From: Alphaproteobacteria bacterium
GTDB lineage: Bacteria; Pseudomonadota; Alphaproteobacteria; UBA2136; JALTLI01
Assembly: GCA_027005635.1 (NCBI GenBank)
Contig: JALTLI010000066.1
Location: forward strand, 1 to 6,294
DNA: 6,294 bases
Direction: 5' to 3'
The notes under the pieces were generated by a model, which did not search any database, was not told the DNA's origin, and saw only the letters and a list, made by a program, of their open reading frames with translations. How positions within the stretch are numbered: the stretch's first letter is position 1; the number at the start of each line of letters is the position of its first letter. Below, in pieces: positions 1-6,294 of the stretch. A program made the translations under genes and the position numbers.

Positions 1-627
1 ATTGATTACGGTTGGTTTAATGTTATTTCACAACCTGTACATAAAATGATTACTTGGTTCCATGATATACTTGGTAACTACGGCTTAGCTATTATTGCAG
101 TTACTATTGTTCTTAAAATGCTTACTTATCCGTTATCTTATAAAAGTTACTCTGCTATGGCTAAAATGCGTAAACTTCAGCCTAGACTTGCTAAACTTAA
201 GGAACGTTATGGTGATAACAAAGAACAGTTTGCCATGGAAATGATGGGGTTATATAAAGAGCATAAAGTTAATCCTTTATCTGGCTGTTGGCCAACCTTA
301 ATTCAAATTCCTATTTTCTTTGCTTTTTATAAAGTATTGTTAATTTCATTTGAATTTAGACAAGCACCAATTGCCCTATGGATTAAAGATATGTCTGTTA
401 TGGATCCGTACTATGTGCTACCTGTATTAATGGGAATATCTATGATGGTACAAATGCGTTTAAGCCCTACAAGTGCAGATCCTAACCAACAAATGATGGT
501 TAAAATTATGCCTGTAATATTCACTTTTATGTTTTTATGGTTTCCAGCTGGCTTGGTGCTTTATTGGTTAACTAACAATATAGTTTCTATACTTCAACAG
601 CTTTATGTTAATAAAAAGTTGGCTTAG
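1..627 (+). CDS. yidC: Membrane protein insertase YidC, C-terminal part (5' end outside window)
   Basis: YidC/Oxa1/Alb3 insertase of the inner membrane, which inserts and folds membrane proteins alone or with SecYEG. The frame is open from base 1, so 208 residues are visible and the start and large periplasmic domain lie upstream; the ATG at 46 is internal, because the residues before it (IDYGWFNVISQPVHK) match the conserved entry to the insertase core. Visible in order: a first core membrane segment at about residues 26-45; a charged cytoplasmic hairpin at about 48-85 (AMAKMRKLQP, then VNPLSGCWP); and further segments at about 94-115, 133-150 and 165-193 (FLWFPAGLVLYW). The positive groove residue, Arg in E. 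coli, is Lys39 here (TIVLKMLTYP), a substitution I also know from alphaproteobacteria. The protein stops soon after the last membrane segment (QQLYVNKKLA), without a long basic tail. The stop codon is one base from the engB start, indicating cotranscription. Confidence 0.96.
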   Translation: MDYGWFNVISQPVHKMITWFHDILGNYGLAIIAVTIVLKMLTYPLSYKSYSAMAKMRKLQPRLAKLKERYGDNKEQFAMEMMGLYKEHKVNPLSGCWPTLIQIPIFFAFYKVLLISFEFRQAPIALWIKDMSVMDPYYVLPVLMGISMMVQMRLSPTSADPNQQMMVKIMPVIFTFMFLWFPAGLVLYWLTNNIVSILQQLYVNKKLA

Positions 628-628
628 T

Positions 629-1249
629 ATGGCAAAATCAGTAACTCATCCATTTTTTAAACTGACAAGCAATCATGTTTGGAGCGCCAATGTTGGAAAC
701 GTAGTTTTTCCACCTGAAGGAGTACCTGAAGTTGCTTTTGTTGGAAGATCTAATGTTGGTAAATCTACCTTGATTAACGGATTATTAAATAGAAATGGCT
801 TGGCAAGAACTTCTCAAAAACCAGGTGCAACAAAAGGTATTCATTTTTATGAACTTGCTGAAAAAGTAAATATTGTTGATTTACCAGGCTACGGTTACGC
901 AAAAATATCTAAAACTATGGCAACAGATATCCGATCTATGATGCTAGAATACCTAGAAACTAGACGTATTTTAAAAAAAGTATATGTATTAGTAGATGGC
1001 AGACATGGGCTAAAAAATCTAGATATTGAAATGCTACAAGCACTAGTAGAAGCAGGAGTTGTAACCCAAGTCATTTTAACTAAAATGGATAAAGTTAAAG
1101 GTGCAAAAGCTAAATATGTTATTAAAGATGTTGAAGAAGAGCTTACTAAGTATTCTGGAATAATTAGTAATGTTTTACCTGTTTCTGCACCTAATAAAGA
1201 AGGCACTAAAGAGGTTCAACAAGATATTTTAAATGTTTGTGGAATATAA
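629..1249 (+). CDS. engB: Ribosome biogenesis GTP-binding protein EngB (YsxC/YihA)
   Basis: TRAFAC-class GTPase acting in the cytoplasm in late assembly of the 50S ribosomal subunit. With the start at 629 it has 206 residues, the usual family length. Visible GTPase motifs: G1/P-loop GRSNVGKST at 39-47; the G2 region TSQKPGATKG at 61-70, with Thr68; G3 DLPGYGYA at 84-91, the EngB signature; the DGRHGLKNLD stretch at 123-132; G4 TKMD at 151-154; and G5 VSAPNKEG at 185-192. All nucleotide-binding residues look intact. An in-frame ATG at 605 would add eight residues inside yidC. I prefer 629 because it lies one base past the yidC stop and its product fits the family length; neither ATG has a clear Shine-Dalgarno, so translation probably depends on coupling to yidC. 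The neighbour order yidC-engB is typical of alphaproteobacteria. Confidence 0.95.
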   Translation: MAKSVTHPFFKLTSNHVWSANVGNVVFPPEGVPEVAFVGRSNVGKSTLINGLLNRNGLARTSQKPGATKGIHFYELAEKVNIVDLPGYGYAKISKTMATDIRSMMLEYLETRRILKKVYVLVDGRHGLKNLDIEMLQALVEAGVVTQVILTKMDKVKGAKAKYVIKDVEEELTKYSGIISNVLPVSAPNKEGTKEVQQDILNVCGI

Positions 1250-1252
1250 TAA

Positions 1253-1909
1253 ATGACAAATAATTTTAATAATATAAATACTTGGATATTTGATATGGAT
1301 CACTGTTTGTATCCATTAAATAAAGAAATCGCAGATATATATAAAGCTAGGTTTGTTGAATATGTTAATGATAGCTGTGGCATACCCGTTGAAGATGTTG
1401 AAAAAGTTGCAGCCAAAATGCGTGAAAAATATGGCGATGCAAGAATTGGCCTAATGAAGGAATATGATTTTACTATTGAAGGCTGGCGAGACAAAGTTTG
1501 GGGTTTAGCTGTAAGTAAAACTACTCCGTGTATGGAAACAGTTAAGCTAATAGAAAATCTTTCAGGAAAAAAAATTGTTTGTACCAATGCTAATAAAGAT
1601 TTAGCTTTGCACGTTCTTTCTCATTTAGGTATGGAAAATACTTTTAATCATATAAATACATTTAGTGAAGATAGAGATTTTACATCTAAGCCTGATAAGC
1701 AAGTTTATACAAAACTAGTAGATAGTTTAGATTTAAACCCTAAAACATGTGCATTTTTTGAAGATAGCCACATAAATTTAAAAGTACCTCATGAACTTGG
1801 AATGACAACAGTTCTTGTTCATGGAGAAAAAGAAGGTAGGGATTACATTCATCATGCCTACCCAACACTTTTAGATTGTTTAAAAGAGATAAATAAAAAT
1901 GCCCTATAG
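1253..1909 (+). CDS. HAD-superfamily hydrolase, pyrimidine 5'-nucleotidase-like, copy 1
   Basis: 218-residue HAD subfamily IA protein resembling the bacterial SDT1/PHM8-type pyrimidine 5'-nucleotidases, which dephosphorylate nucleoside monophosphates; the substrate is inferred from family only. Motif I is FDMDHCLYP at 13-21: nucleophile Asp14 and acid/base Asp16 are present, but the usual DNTLYP is DHCLYP. A helical cap follows at about 22-95. Motif II is CTNAN with Thr111. Motif III is Lys146-Pro147. Motif IV is FFEDSHINLKVPHELGM, with Glu170, Asp171 and Asn175. The motif IV region is close to the version found next to argB in alphaproteobacteria, so this is probably the original gene of the locus. 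It begins three bases after engB with only a weak TGGA as ribosome site, and its end overlaps the next HAD gene by 11 bases. Cytoplasmic; no signal peptide or membrane segment is seen. Confidence 0.86.
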   Translation: MTNNFNNINTWIFDMDHCLYPLNKEIADIYKARFVEYVNDSCGIPVEDVEKVAAKMREKYGDARIGLMKEYDFTIEGWRDKVWGLAVSKTTPCMETVKLIENLSGKKIVCTNANKDLALHVLSHLGMENTFNHINTFSEDRDFTSKPDKQVYTKLVDSLDLNPKTCAFFEDSHINLKVPHELGMTTVLVHGEKEGRDYIHHAYPTLLDCLKEINKNAL

Positions 1910-2561
1910 CAATACAACAACATGGATTTTTGATTTAGATAATACTTTATATGATGATACTGCAGGCATCTTTGAAGAAATAACCTCAAATTCACTAAAT
2001 TTTATGAAAAATGAACATGGAGAAAGTGTTTATAATGCTCATTTGCTTACAGCTGATGAATATTGGCAGGTTCATGGAGGACATATTGCTAACAAATTAC
2101 TTACGGGTAAAATATGTCATAAAAAGTATTATAATTATATATTTGATAATTTAAGTATAGAAAAACTTGTTGCTTGCGCTACCACAAAAGAGCTTATTAA
2201 CAAGTTACCTGGGAAAAAAGTTATTTTTACTAATGCAGAAAAAAGTTATGCTAAAAAAGTTCTAAAGCACCTTGATATGCAAGATATTTTTAAAGAAATT
2301 TATGATTTTACTTGGACAGGATTTAGAGGAAAAGAAGATATAAAATCTTATGAAAAGTTATTAAAAGAGCTAAAAACAGATGCAATAAATTGCATTATGG
2401 TTGAAGATACTGTACGTAATTTACCGCCAGCTAAAAAGTTGGGAATGAAAACAGTATTAATTAAGCCAAATAAAATAAATTATGATTTTGTAGATGAACA
2501 AGCAGAAAATGTGTTATCTTGGTTAGTGAATGTTAACCAAAAAATAAATTTTAAGGATTAA
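1899..2561 (+). CDS. HAD-superfamily hydrolase, pyrimidine 5'-nucleotidase-like, diverged copy 2
   Basis: 220-residue HAD subfamily IA protein, evidently a tandem paralogue of the gene just upstream: both share TWIFD-x-D near the N terminus, GKK-x-x-x-TNA at motif II and LGM-x-TVL near the C terminus. Motif I is the canonical FDLDNTLYD at 11-19 (nucleophile Asp12, acid/base Asp14). Motif II Thr112 lies in FTNAEK. Motif IV VEDTVRNLPPAKKLGM has Glu170, Asp171 and Asn175. Motif III keeps Lys146, but the usual following proline is Glu147. The cap between motifs I and II differs strongly from copy 1, which suggests a changed substrate. The start is secure: the next Met is residue 37, beyond the catalytic aspartates. 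The ATG lies 11 bases inside the upstream gene, with a weak AGAGA at 1885-1889, so translational coupling is likely. It could be a nucleotidase or another small-phosphate phosphatase; the exact substrate is unknown. Confidence 0.82.
   Translation: MPYSNTTTWIFDLDNTLYDDTAGIFEEITSNSLNFMKNEHGESVYNAHLLTADEYWQVHGGHIANKLLTGKICHKKYYNYIFDNLSIEKLVACATTKELINKLPGKKVIFTNAEKSYAKKVLKHLDMQDIFKEIYDFTWTGFRGKEDIKSYEKLLKELKTDAINCIMVEDTVRNLPPAKKLGMKTVLIKPNKINYDFVDEQAENVLSWLVNVNQKINFKD
2553..2558 (+). promoter_or_regulatory. Shine-Dalgarno site of the TetR/SlmA-like gene
   Basis: AAGGAT lies seven bases before the ATG at 2566 and overlaps the last codons of the upstream HAD gene. It is the clearest ribosome binding site in the plus-strand cluster (engB and both HAD genes have weak or no sites). 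It supports 2566 as the start rather than the in-frame ATGs at 2581 and 2596, and suggests this gene is translated independently of its neighbours. Confidence 0.7.
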
Positions 2562-2565
2562 AGTA

Positions 2566-3144
2566 ATGAGTATAACCAAAATGAGCCCTGGAAAAATGAA
2601 GATACTAAAAGCTGTATCTACATTGCTGGAAGATCCTTCTGTTAAAGTTACAATTTCTCGTATTGCTGATGAGGTTCATGTTACTGAGGCGGCTATTTAC
2701 CGGCATTACCGTTCCAAGGAAGAAATATTTACTTCCATTATTACCTATATGGAAGATAACATTTTACAAAGTTTAGAAGGTGTTACAGAACGTAATGATA
2801 TTGCAGCCTTAGAACAATTATTTACGCAATATATGCATTTCTTTGAAAGTCACCCTGGGCTTGCTCGTTTATTTTTAGGTCATGGTGCAACAGAGGCTAT
2901 TGGCATTTCTGAAAGAATTAAATTATTAAATGCTAAGCTTCGTTCTCATGTTGCACAGTTTTTGCGGACTAATCAAACTATGCTAAATAGTACTATTTCA
3001 CCAGAGCAGGGAGTTGAATTATTTTATGGTTTAATTGTAAGTGCTGCTATGTCTATTACTTATGGCTTCCCACAAATTGATATGGAAGATAGGTGGAATG
3101 CTTATGCCCAAAGTACATTTAAGGCATCTGCTAAAGCTGCTTAG
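2566..3144 (+). CDS. TetR-family DNA-binding protein, SlmA-like (nucleoid occlusion factor family)
   Basis: 192-residue TetR-family protein. The N-terminal helix-turn-helix spans about 11-55; its core, VTISRIADEVHVTEAAIYRH then SKEEIF (28-55), closely resembles E. coli SlmA (198 residues), including the Thr at position 29, the SEAALYRH-like recognition helix and a following MEDNIL like IEDSL. The ligand/dimer domain also carries SlmA-like marks: HPGLARLFLGHG at 96-107 and DRWNAYAQ near the C terminus. SlmA binds specific chromosomal sites and blocks FtsZ ring assembly over the nucleoid. By my from-memory alignment, the FtsZ-contact positions F65, R73, L94, G97, R101 and N102 of E. coli correspond here to Y61, S69, Q88, H91, S95 and H96, so FtsZ binding is doubtful and no symbol is given. 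It could instead be an ordinary transcription regulator. Last gene of the cluster, four bases after the second HAD gene, followed by a terminator. Confidence 0.84.
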   Translation: MSITKMSPGKMKILKAVSTLLEDPSVKVTISRIADEVHVTEAAIYRHYRSKEEIFTSIITYMEDNILQSLEGVTERNDIAALEQLFTQYMHFFESHPGLARLFLGHGATEAIGISERIKLLNAKLRSHVAQFLRTNQTMLNSTISPEQGVELFYGLIVSAAMSITYGFPQIDMEDRWNAYAQSTFKASAKAA

Positions 3145-3157
3145 GTGTCAAATCACT

Positions 3158-3195
3158 ATAAACAATAAATTGTGAGCAATTTATTGTTTATTTTT
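3158..3195 (+). terminator. Rho-independent terminator of the yidC-tetR operon, overlapping the GDH 3' end
   Basis: A perfect inverted repeat has arms 3158-3172 and 3177-3191 with a four-base TGAG loop, followed on the plus strand by a T-run to 3195. The stem is long but AT-rich (only two G-C pairs), and it starts 14 bases after the TetR-like stop. On the minus strand the stem is followed by TAGTGATTTGAC, which has no T-run, so it looks directional for the plus-strand operon; weak bidirectional action is possible. The right arm contains the GDH stop codon at 3188-3190, and the T-run is the complement of the last GDH codons. Confidence 0.68.
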
Positions 3196-6100
3196 CCATT
3201 ACCAAGCCTTTTAATTGCCCCAGTATAACATTTAGCATTGCATGGCTAACAACTGATTGGGCATTAAAATCGGTTAATATATTTTCATACATATTATAGC
3301 TATTTCCTTTGCTTTTAATCCAATTATCTAATGTTGTTTTAGGATCTTCTTTGTTGTTTTTAGTAGCTATAATTGTTGTTGCTTTTTGTTGGTAAGTATA
3401 TAAATCATCAATAATTGCAAGAGAAGCAACCCTTTGCCAGTTATTACTTATAGGTATTTTTCTTGTGGCATTATGTAGATTTGATAAACCTAATTTTTCA
3501 CCAACCATAAAGTGAATTTCCATTACTTTTTTAATGGATTTTTTTGTTTTTATAGATATACATGCTACATCTGGTGCGCAAGTCATTGTTGAAAGCAAGC
3601 TGAAATCTTGAGCAACTTTTTGTGGTAATCCTTGCTCTTTCCAGTTTTTAACCCGTTGTTTATGATGCTTTATCATACTAGATGTTTGGTAGTTTAATAA
3701 ATTGCATTTTATATCACAAAATGCTTGCTCTGCTTTTGTTACCTCTTTTTCTATATCCATTGGGTGGTTGCCGTGTCTTAGTAACCAAAAAGTTGTATAT
3801 TCTACAATTTTCTTAACAGTTTCTAGCATTTTCATTTGGCTATCCATAGAAACTTTGTTATCCAAACTTTCTATTATATCCCAATATTCTTGTGCATTTA
3901 GTAATGATCGAGATATTAAATAAGCTCTGCTAATATCATTATTACTATAGCCAGTTTCTCTGCTCATTCTATTTAGGAATGTAGGCCCCATTCGGTTAAC
4001 AATTTCATTTGCAATTTGGGTAGCAACTATTTCACGTTTTAGGCGGTGGCTTTGCATATATTTTTTATATTCTTTTTGCATAAGAGAAGGGAAGTATTCC
4101 ACCAAATAATGTTGTAAAGATTTAGTATCTGGTAAATCAGTTACAATAATTTCATCAAAGGCATCCATTTTAGCGTAAGCTAGTAAAATGCTTAATTCTG
4201 GTCTGGTTAAACCTTTACCTTTTTTCAAGCGTTCGTCTAAATCTTCGTATGTAGGTAAAAATTCAACTGCTAAATCTAATGATCCTTTGCGTTCTAAACT
4301 CATCATTAATTGTTTATTTGTTGCATGATCTTTTATAGCAGCACGTTGTTTTATACTTAATACCTGAGAGTGATAATAGTTATCTTTAAGTACTTGCAAG
4401 CCAATTTCGTTGGTCATTTTTGCTAGTATTTTATTTCTTTCATTATCAGATATTTTGCTACTATTTTGAACTAAAGTCATGAGTATTTTAATATTTACTT
4501 CATGGTCAGAGCAATCTACTCCAGCACTATTATCAATGGCATCAGTATTAATTGCACCACCATTTAGTGCGTATTCAACCCTAGCTAATTGAGTTAAACC
4601 AAGGTTACCACCTTCACCAATAACTTTTGCTCTAACATCTTTGGCGTCTACTCTTATGGTATCATTTGCTCTGTCACCAACGTCAGAGTGGCTTTCATGG
4701 CTAGATTTAATAAATGTACCAATACCACCATTCCAAATAAGTTCAACATCCATAGTTATAAGGTGTTTTATTAAGTTATCAGGGGTGAGCTGTTTATCCT
4801 TAATTCCAAGCATTTGCTGAATTTGAGGGGTCAATTTTATGTATTTATCTTTTCTATTAAATACTCCACCACCTTTAGAAATAAGCTTGGTTTCATAGTT
4901 AGACCAATTCAACTGAGGATTTTTAAATAAACGTAAACGTTCCTTATAACTTGTTGCTGAATTAGGGGTAGGATCAATAAAAATATGCATGTGGTTATAA
5001 GCAGCTTTTAAACAAATATGTTTACTTAAAAGCATACCGTTACCAAATACATCTCCAGCCATATCACCTACAGCCATCACGCTGAAATCTTCTTTTTGGA
5101 TATCTTTGTTTAAATGACGGAAATGATGTTTAACACATTCCCATGCTCCACGGGCTGTAATTCCCATTGCTTTATGATCATATCCATTAGATCCGCCAGA
5201 AGCAAATGCATCACCAAGCCAAAATCCATTGTGTTTACCAGCCCAGTAGTTAGCATTCATGGCTACACTGTTTGCTAAATCAGAAAAAGTCGCAGTACCT
5301 TTATCGGCGGCAACAACTAAGTATGGATCATCACCATCGTAAAGTCTTACATTTATTGGATGAACAACTTTACCGTTAATAATATTATCTGTAACGCTTA
5401 ATAAACTGCGAATAAATGTAGAGTAACATTCTTTTACATTATTCATTAAAGCGTTTTTATCACATGTTTCTGGTTCCTTTAAATTACAAGGAGGGGTTTT
5501 TAGAACAAAACCACCCTTAGAACCAACAGGTACAATAACTGCATTTTTTGTCATTTGTGCTTTCATTAAGCCTAAAATTTCTGTGCGGAAATCTGCTGGC
5601 CTATCAGACCAACGAAGTCCGCCTCTTGCAGTCATTCCACCACGTAAGTGAATACCTTCTACATTGCTTGAATATACAGAAATTTCATATAGTGGATGAG
5701 GTTTAACTAAATCAGGAACATCAGCACTTTTTATTTTAAATGCTAATGGATCTGTTATATTTTCTCTTTGCCATGTATTTGTTCTAACTGTTGCTAATAT
5801 TATATGTTTTAAACGTGTTAAGATAATATCTTCATCTAGTACTGCAACATTTATCATTGCTTTTGTGAATTTTTTGTCTAGCTCTTTTTGTTTTTTATCG
5901 CTTGTGGATTGGTTTAAATTAACGTCAAATCTAGCATCGAAAAGTTGAATAATAATACTGGCAATATCTGCATGTTTTACTAGTGTATTGCGGACATATT
6001 CTTGCGGATACTTCATACCAATTTGTTGCATGTAAGCTACGTAAGCACGCAGTATTATAACTTGTCTAACATTAATTTTGCCAGTTAGCAGCAGTTTATT

Positions 6101-6294
6101 TAAGGTATCACTATCTAAATCTCCATTCCATGCCATAGTAAGAGCCTGTGATAATGTACTTATTATTTCATCATTTTCAATACTATAGCCATTAGTCATG
6201 GTAATGGTAAAATCATGTATCCAAACAGTTTTACCATTAGGTAGATCAACCCTGTTAGGATGTTCATTTTTTACAAATAACCCCATGTTATTAA
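3188..6294 (-). CDS. NAD-specific glutamate dehydrogenase, large (~1,600-residue) type, C-terminal two thirds (5' end outside window)
   Basis: Catabolic GDH of the large bacterial family (Bac_GDH): L-glutamate + NAD+ + H2O to 2-oxoglutarate + NADH + NH4+, cytoplasmic. It feeds amino-acid carbon into the TCA cycle. The frame is open to the right edge. The Met at 6284-6286 is internal, since the context NNMGLFVKNEHP matches a mid-protein family motif (ENMGL-V-DERP-like), so roughly 550 N-terminal residues are missing by comparison with the family. Numbering from that Met: LRGGMTARGGLRWSDR around 213-229; GSKGG at 255-259, with the substrate-binding Lys257; the catalytic-Asp motif GDMAGDVFGNGM at 407-418 (Asp408); WNGGIG at 518-523; GEGGNLG at 557-563, part of the dinucleotide-binding region; then DNSAGVDCSDHE. 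A helical C-terminal domain runs to residue 1032 and appears complete (ends MEK). No frameshift or lost catalytic residue is visible. The gene converges on the yidC operon; its promoter is outside the window. Confidence 0.97.
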   Translation of the reverse strand, partial: NNMGLFVKNEHPNRVDLPNGKTVWIHDFTITMTNGYSIENDEIISTLSQALTMAWNGDLDSDTLNKLLLTGKINVRQVIILRAYVAYMQQIGMKYPQEYVRNTLVKHADIASIIIQLFDARFDVNLNQSTSDKKQKELDKKFTKAMINVAVLDEDIILTRLKHIILATVRTNTWQRENITDPLAFKIKSADVPDLVKPHPLYEISVYSSNVEGIHLRGGMTARGGLRWSDRPADFRTEILGLMKAQMTKNAVIVPVGSKGGFVLKTPPCNLKEPETCDKNALMNNVKECYSTFIRSLLSVTDNIINGKVVHPINVRLYDGDDPYLVVAADKGTATFSDLANSVAMNANYWAGKHNGFWLGDAFASGGSNGYDHKAMGITARGAWECVKHHFRHLNKDIQKEDFSVMAVGDMAGDVFGNGMLLSKHICLKAAYNHMHIFIDPTPNSATSYKERLRLFKNPQLNWSNYETKLISKGGGVFNRKDKYIKLTPQIQQMLGIKDKQLTPDNLIKHLITMDVELIWNGGIGTFIKSSHESHSDVGDRANDTIRVDAKDVRAKVIGEGGNLGLTQLARVEYALNGGAINTDAIDNSAGVDCSDHEVNIKILMTLVQNSSKISDNERNKILAKMTNEIGLQVLKDNYYHSQVLSIKQRAAIKDHATNKQLMMSLERKGSLDLAVEFLPTYEDLDERLKKGKGLTRPELSILLAYAKMDAFDEIIVTDLPDTKSLQHYLVEYFPSLMQKEYKKYMQSHRLKREIVATQIANEIVNRMGPTFLNRMSRETGYSNNDISRAYLISRSLLNAQEYWDIIESLDNKVSMDSQMKMLETVKKIVEYTTFWLLRHGNHPMDIEKEVTKAEQAFCDIKCNLLNYQTSSMIKHHKQRVKNWKEQGLPQKVAQDFSLLSTMTCAPDVACISIKTKKSIKKVMEIHFMVGEKLGLSNLHNATRKIPISNNWQRVASLAIIDDLYTYQQKATTIIATKNNKEDPKTTLDNWIKSKGNSYNMYENILTDFNAQSVVSHAMLNVILGQLKGLVMEK

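Noticed and set aside
605..628. Upstream in-frame ATG that would extend EngB by eight residues
   Set aside because: It lies inside yidC with no ribosome site. The ATG at 629 gives a typical EngB N terminus and sits right after the yidC stop.
895..1206. Open frame on the minus strand within engB
   Set aside because: Antisense shadow of a well-conserved GTPase gene; the translation is low-complexity Ser/Thr/Leu-rich and resembles no family.
1300..1587. Open frame on the minus strand within the first HAD gene
   Set aside because: Antisense shadow of a conserved coding region, with no ribosome site or recognisable domain.
3168..3182. AATTGTGAGC, identical to part of the lac operator, and GTGAG, half of the SlmA binding site GTGAGTACTCAC
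   Set aside because: Only a half site is present and it spans the stem and loop of the terminator hairpin. The second half does not follow the palindrome of either operator, so a chance match is more likely.
3702..3923. Open frame on the plus strand within the GDH gene
   Set aside because: Antisense shadow of the GDH C-terminal domain, with no recognisable product.
6284..6286. Met codon as the real start of the glutamate dehydrogenase, giving a short 1,032-residue form
   Set aside because: The frame stays open to the window edge, the flanking residues match a mid-protein motif of the ~1,600-residue family, and there is no ribosome site or intergenic sequence before it in the eight bases available.
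1..6294. Possible alternative genetic code or mobile/defence island suggested by the high AT content
   Set aside because: All genes read cleanly with the standard bacterial code and TGG tryptophans, stops are TAA or TAG, and base composition looks uniform across core genes. No integrase, transposase, repeats or toxin-antitoxin-like genes are seen.

Overview
The window is gene-dense bacterial chromosome with strongly AT-rich coding sequence (by eye, about one third G+C). It holds six protein genes in two converging groups. I see no RNA genes, insertion sequences, prophage, CRISPR or other mobile DNA. No stretch longer than about 45 bases lacks a gene. This looks like ordinary core genome, and I found no convincing new system. 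The points of interest are small deviations from familiar arrangements.

The organism is most likely a low-GC alphaproteobacterium. Two things suggest this. First, yidC is followed directly by the ribosome-assembly GTPase gene engB (yihA/ysxC) and then a pyrimidine 5'-nucleotidase-like HAD gene, an order I know from alphaproteobacteria; in gammaproteobacteria yidC is usually followed by mnmE. Second, the facing gene encodes the very large (about 1,600-residue class) NAD-dependent glutamate dehydrogenase common in alphaproteobacteria. The low GC would fit a Rickettsiales-, Holosporales- or SAR11-like or other streamlined lineage, but the lineage cannot be fixed from this window. Large GDH also occurs in some gammaproteobacteria, and the TetR-family gene resembles the gammaproteobacterial protein SlmA.

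Plus strand, 1-3144: the C-terminal part of yidC (membrane protein insertase, cut by the left edge), engB, two tandem HAD-family hydrolase genes, and an SlmA-like TetR-family regulator. Gaps are 1, 3, -11 and 4 bases, so this is almost certainly one transcription unit with translational coupling. It ends at a hairpin plus T-run at 3158-3195. Minus strand, 6294-3188: the C-terminal ~1,034 residues of NAD-GDH, cut by the right edge and including its whole catalytic core.

The plus-strand genes share housekeeping themes (membrane protein insertion, large-subunit maturation, nucleotide clean-up, possible nucleoid or division-linked DNA binding) rather than one pathway. argB, which normally sits between engB and the HAD gene in this order, is absent. 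The HAD gene is duplicated and the two copies have diverged at different catalytic motifs. The terminator of the plus-strand operon is built into the last codons of the GDH gene.
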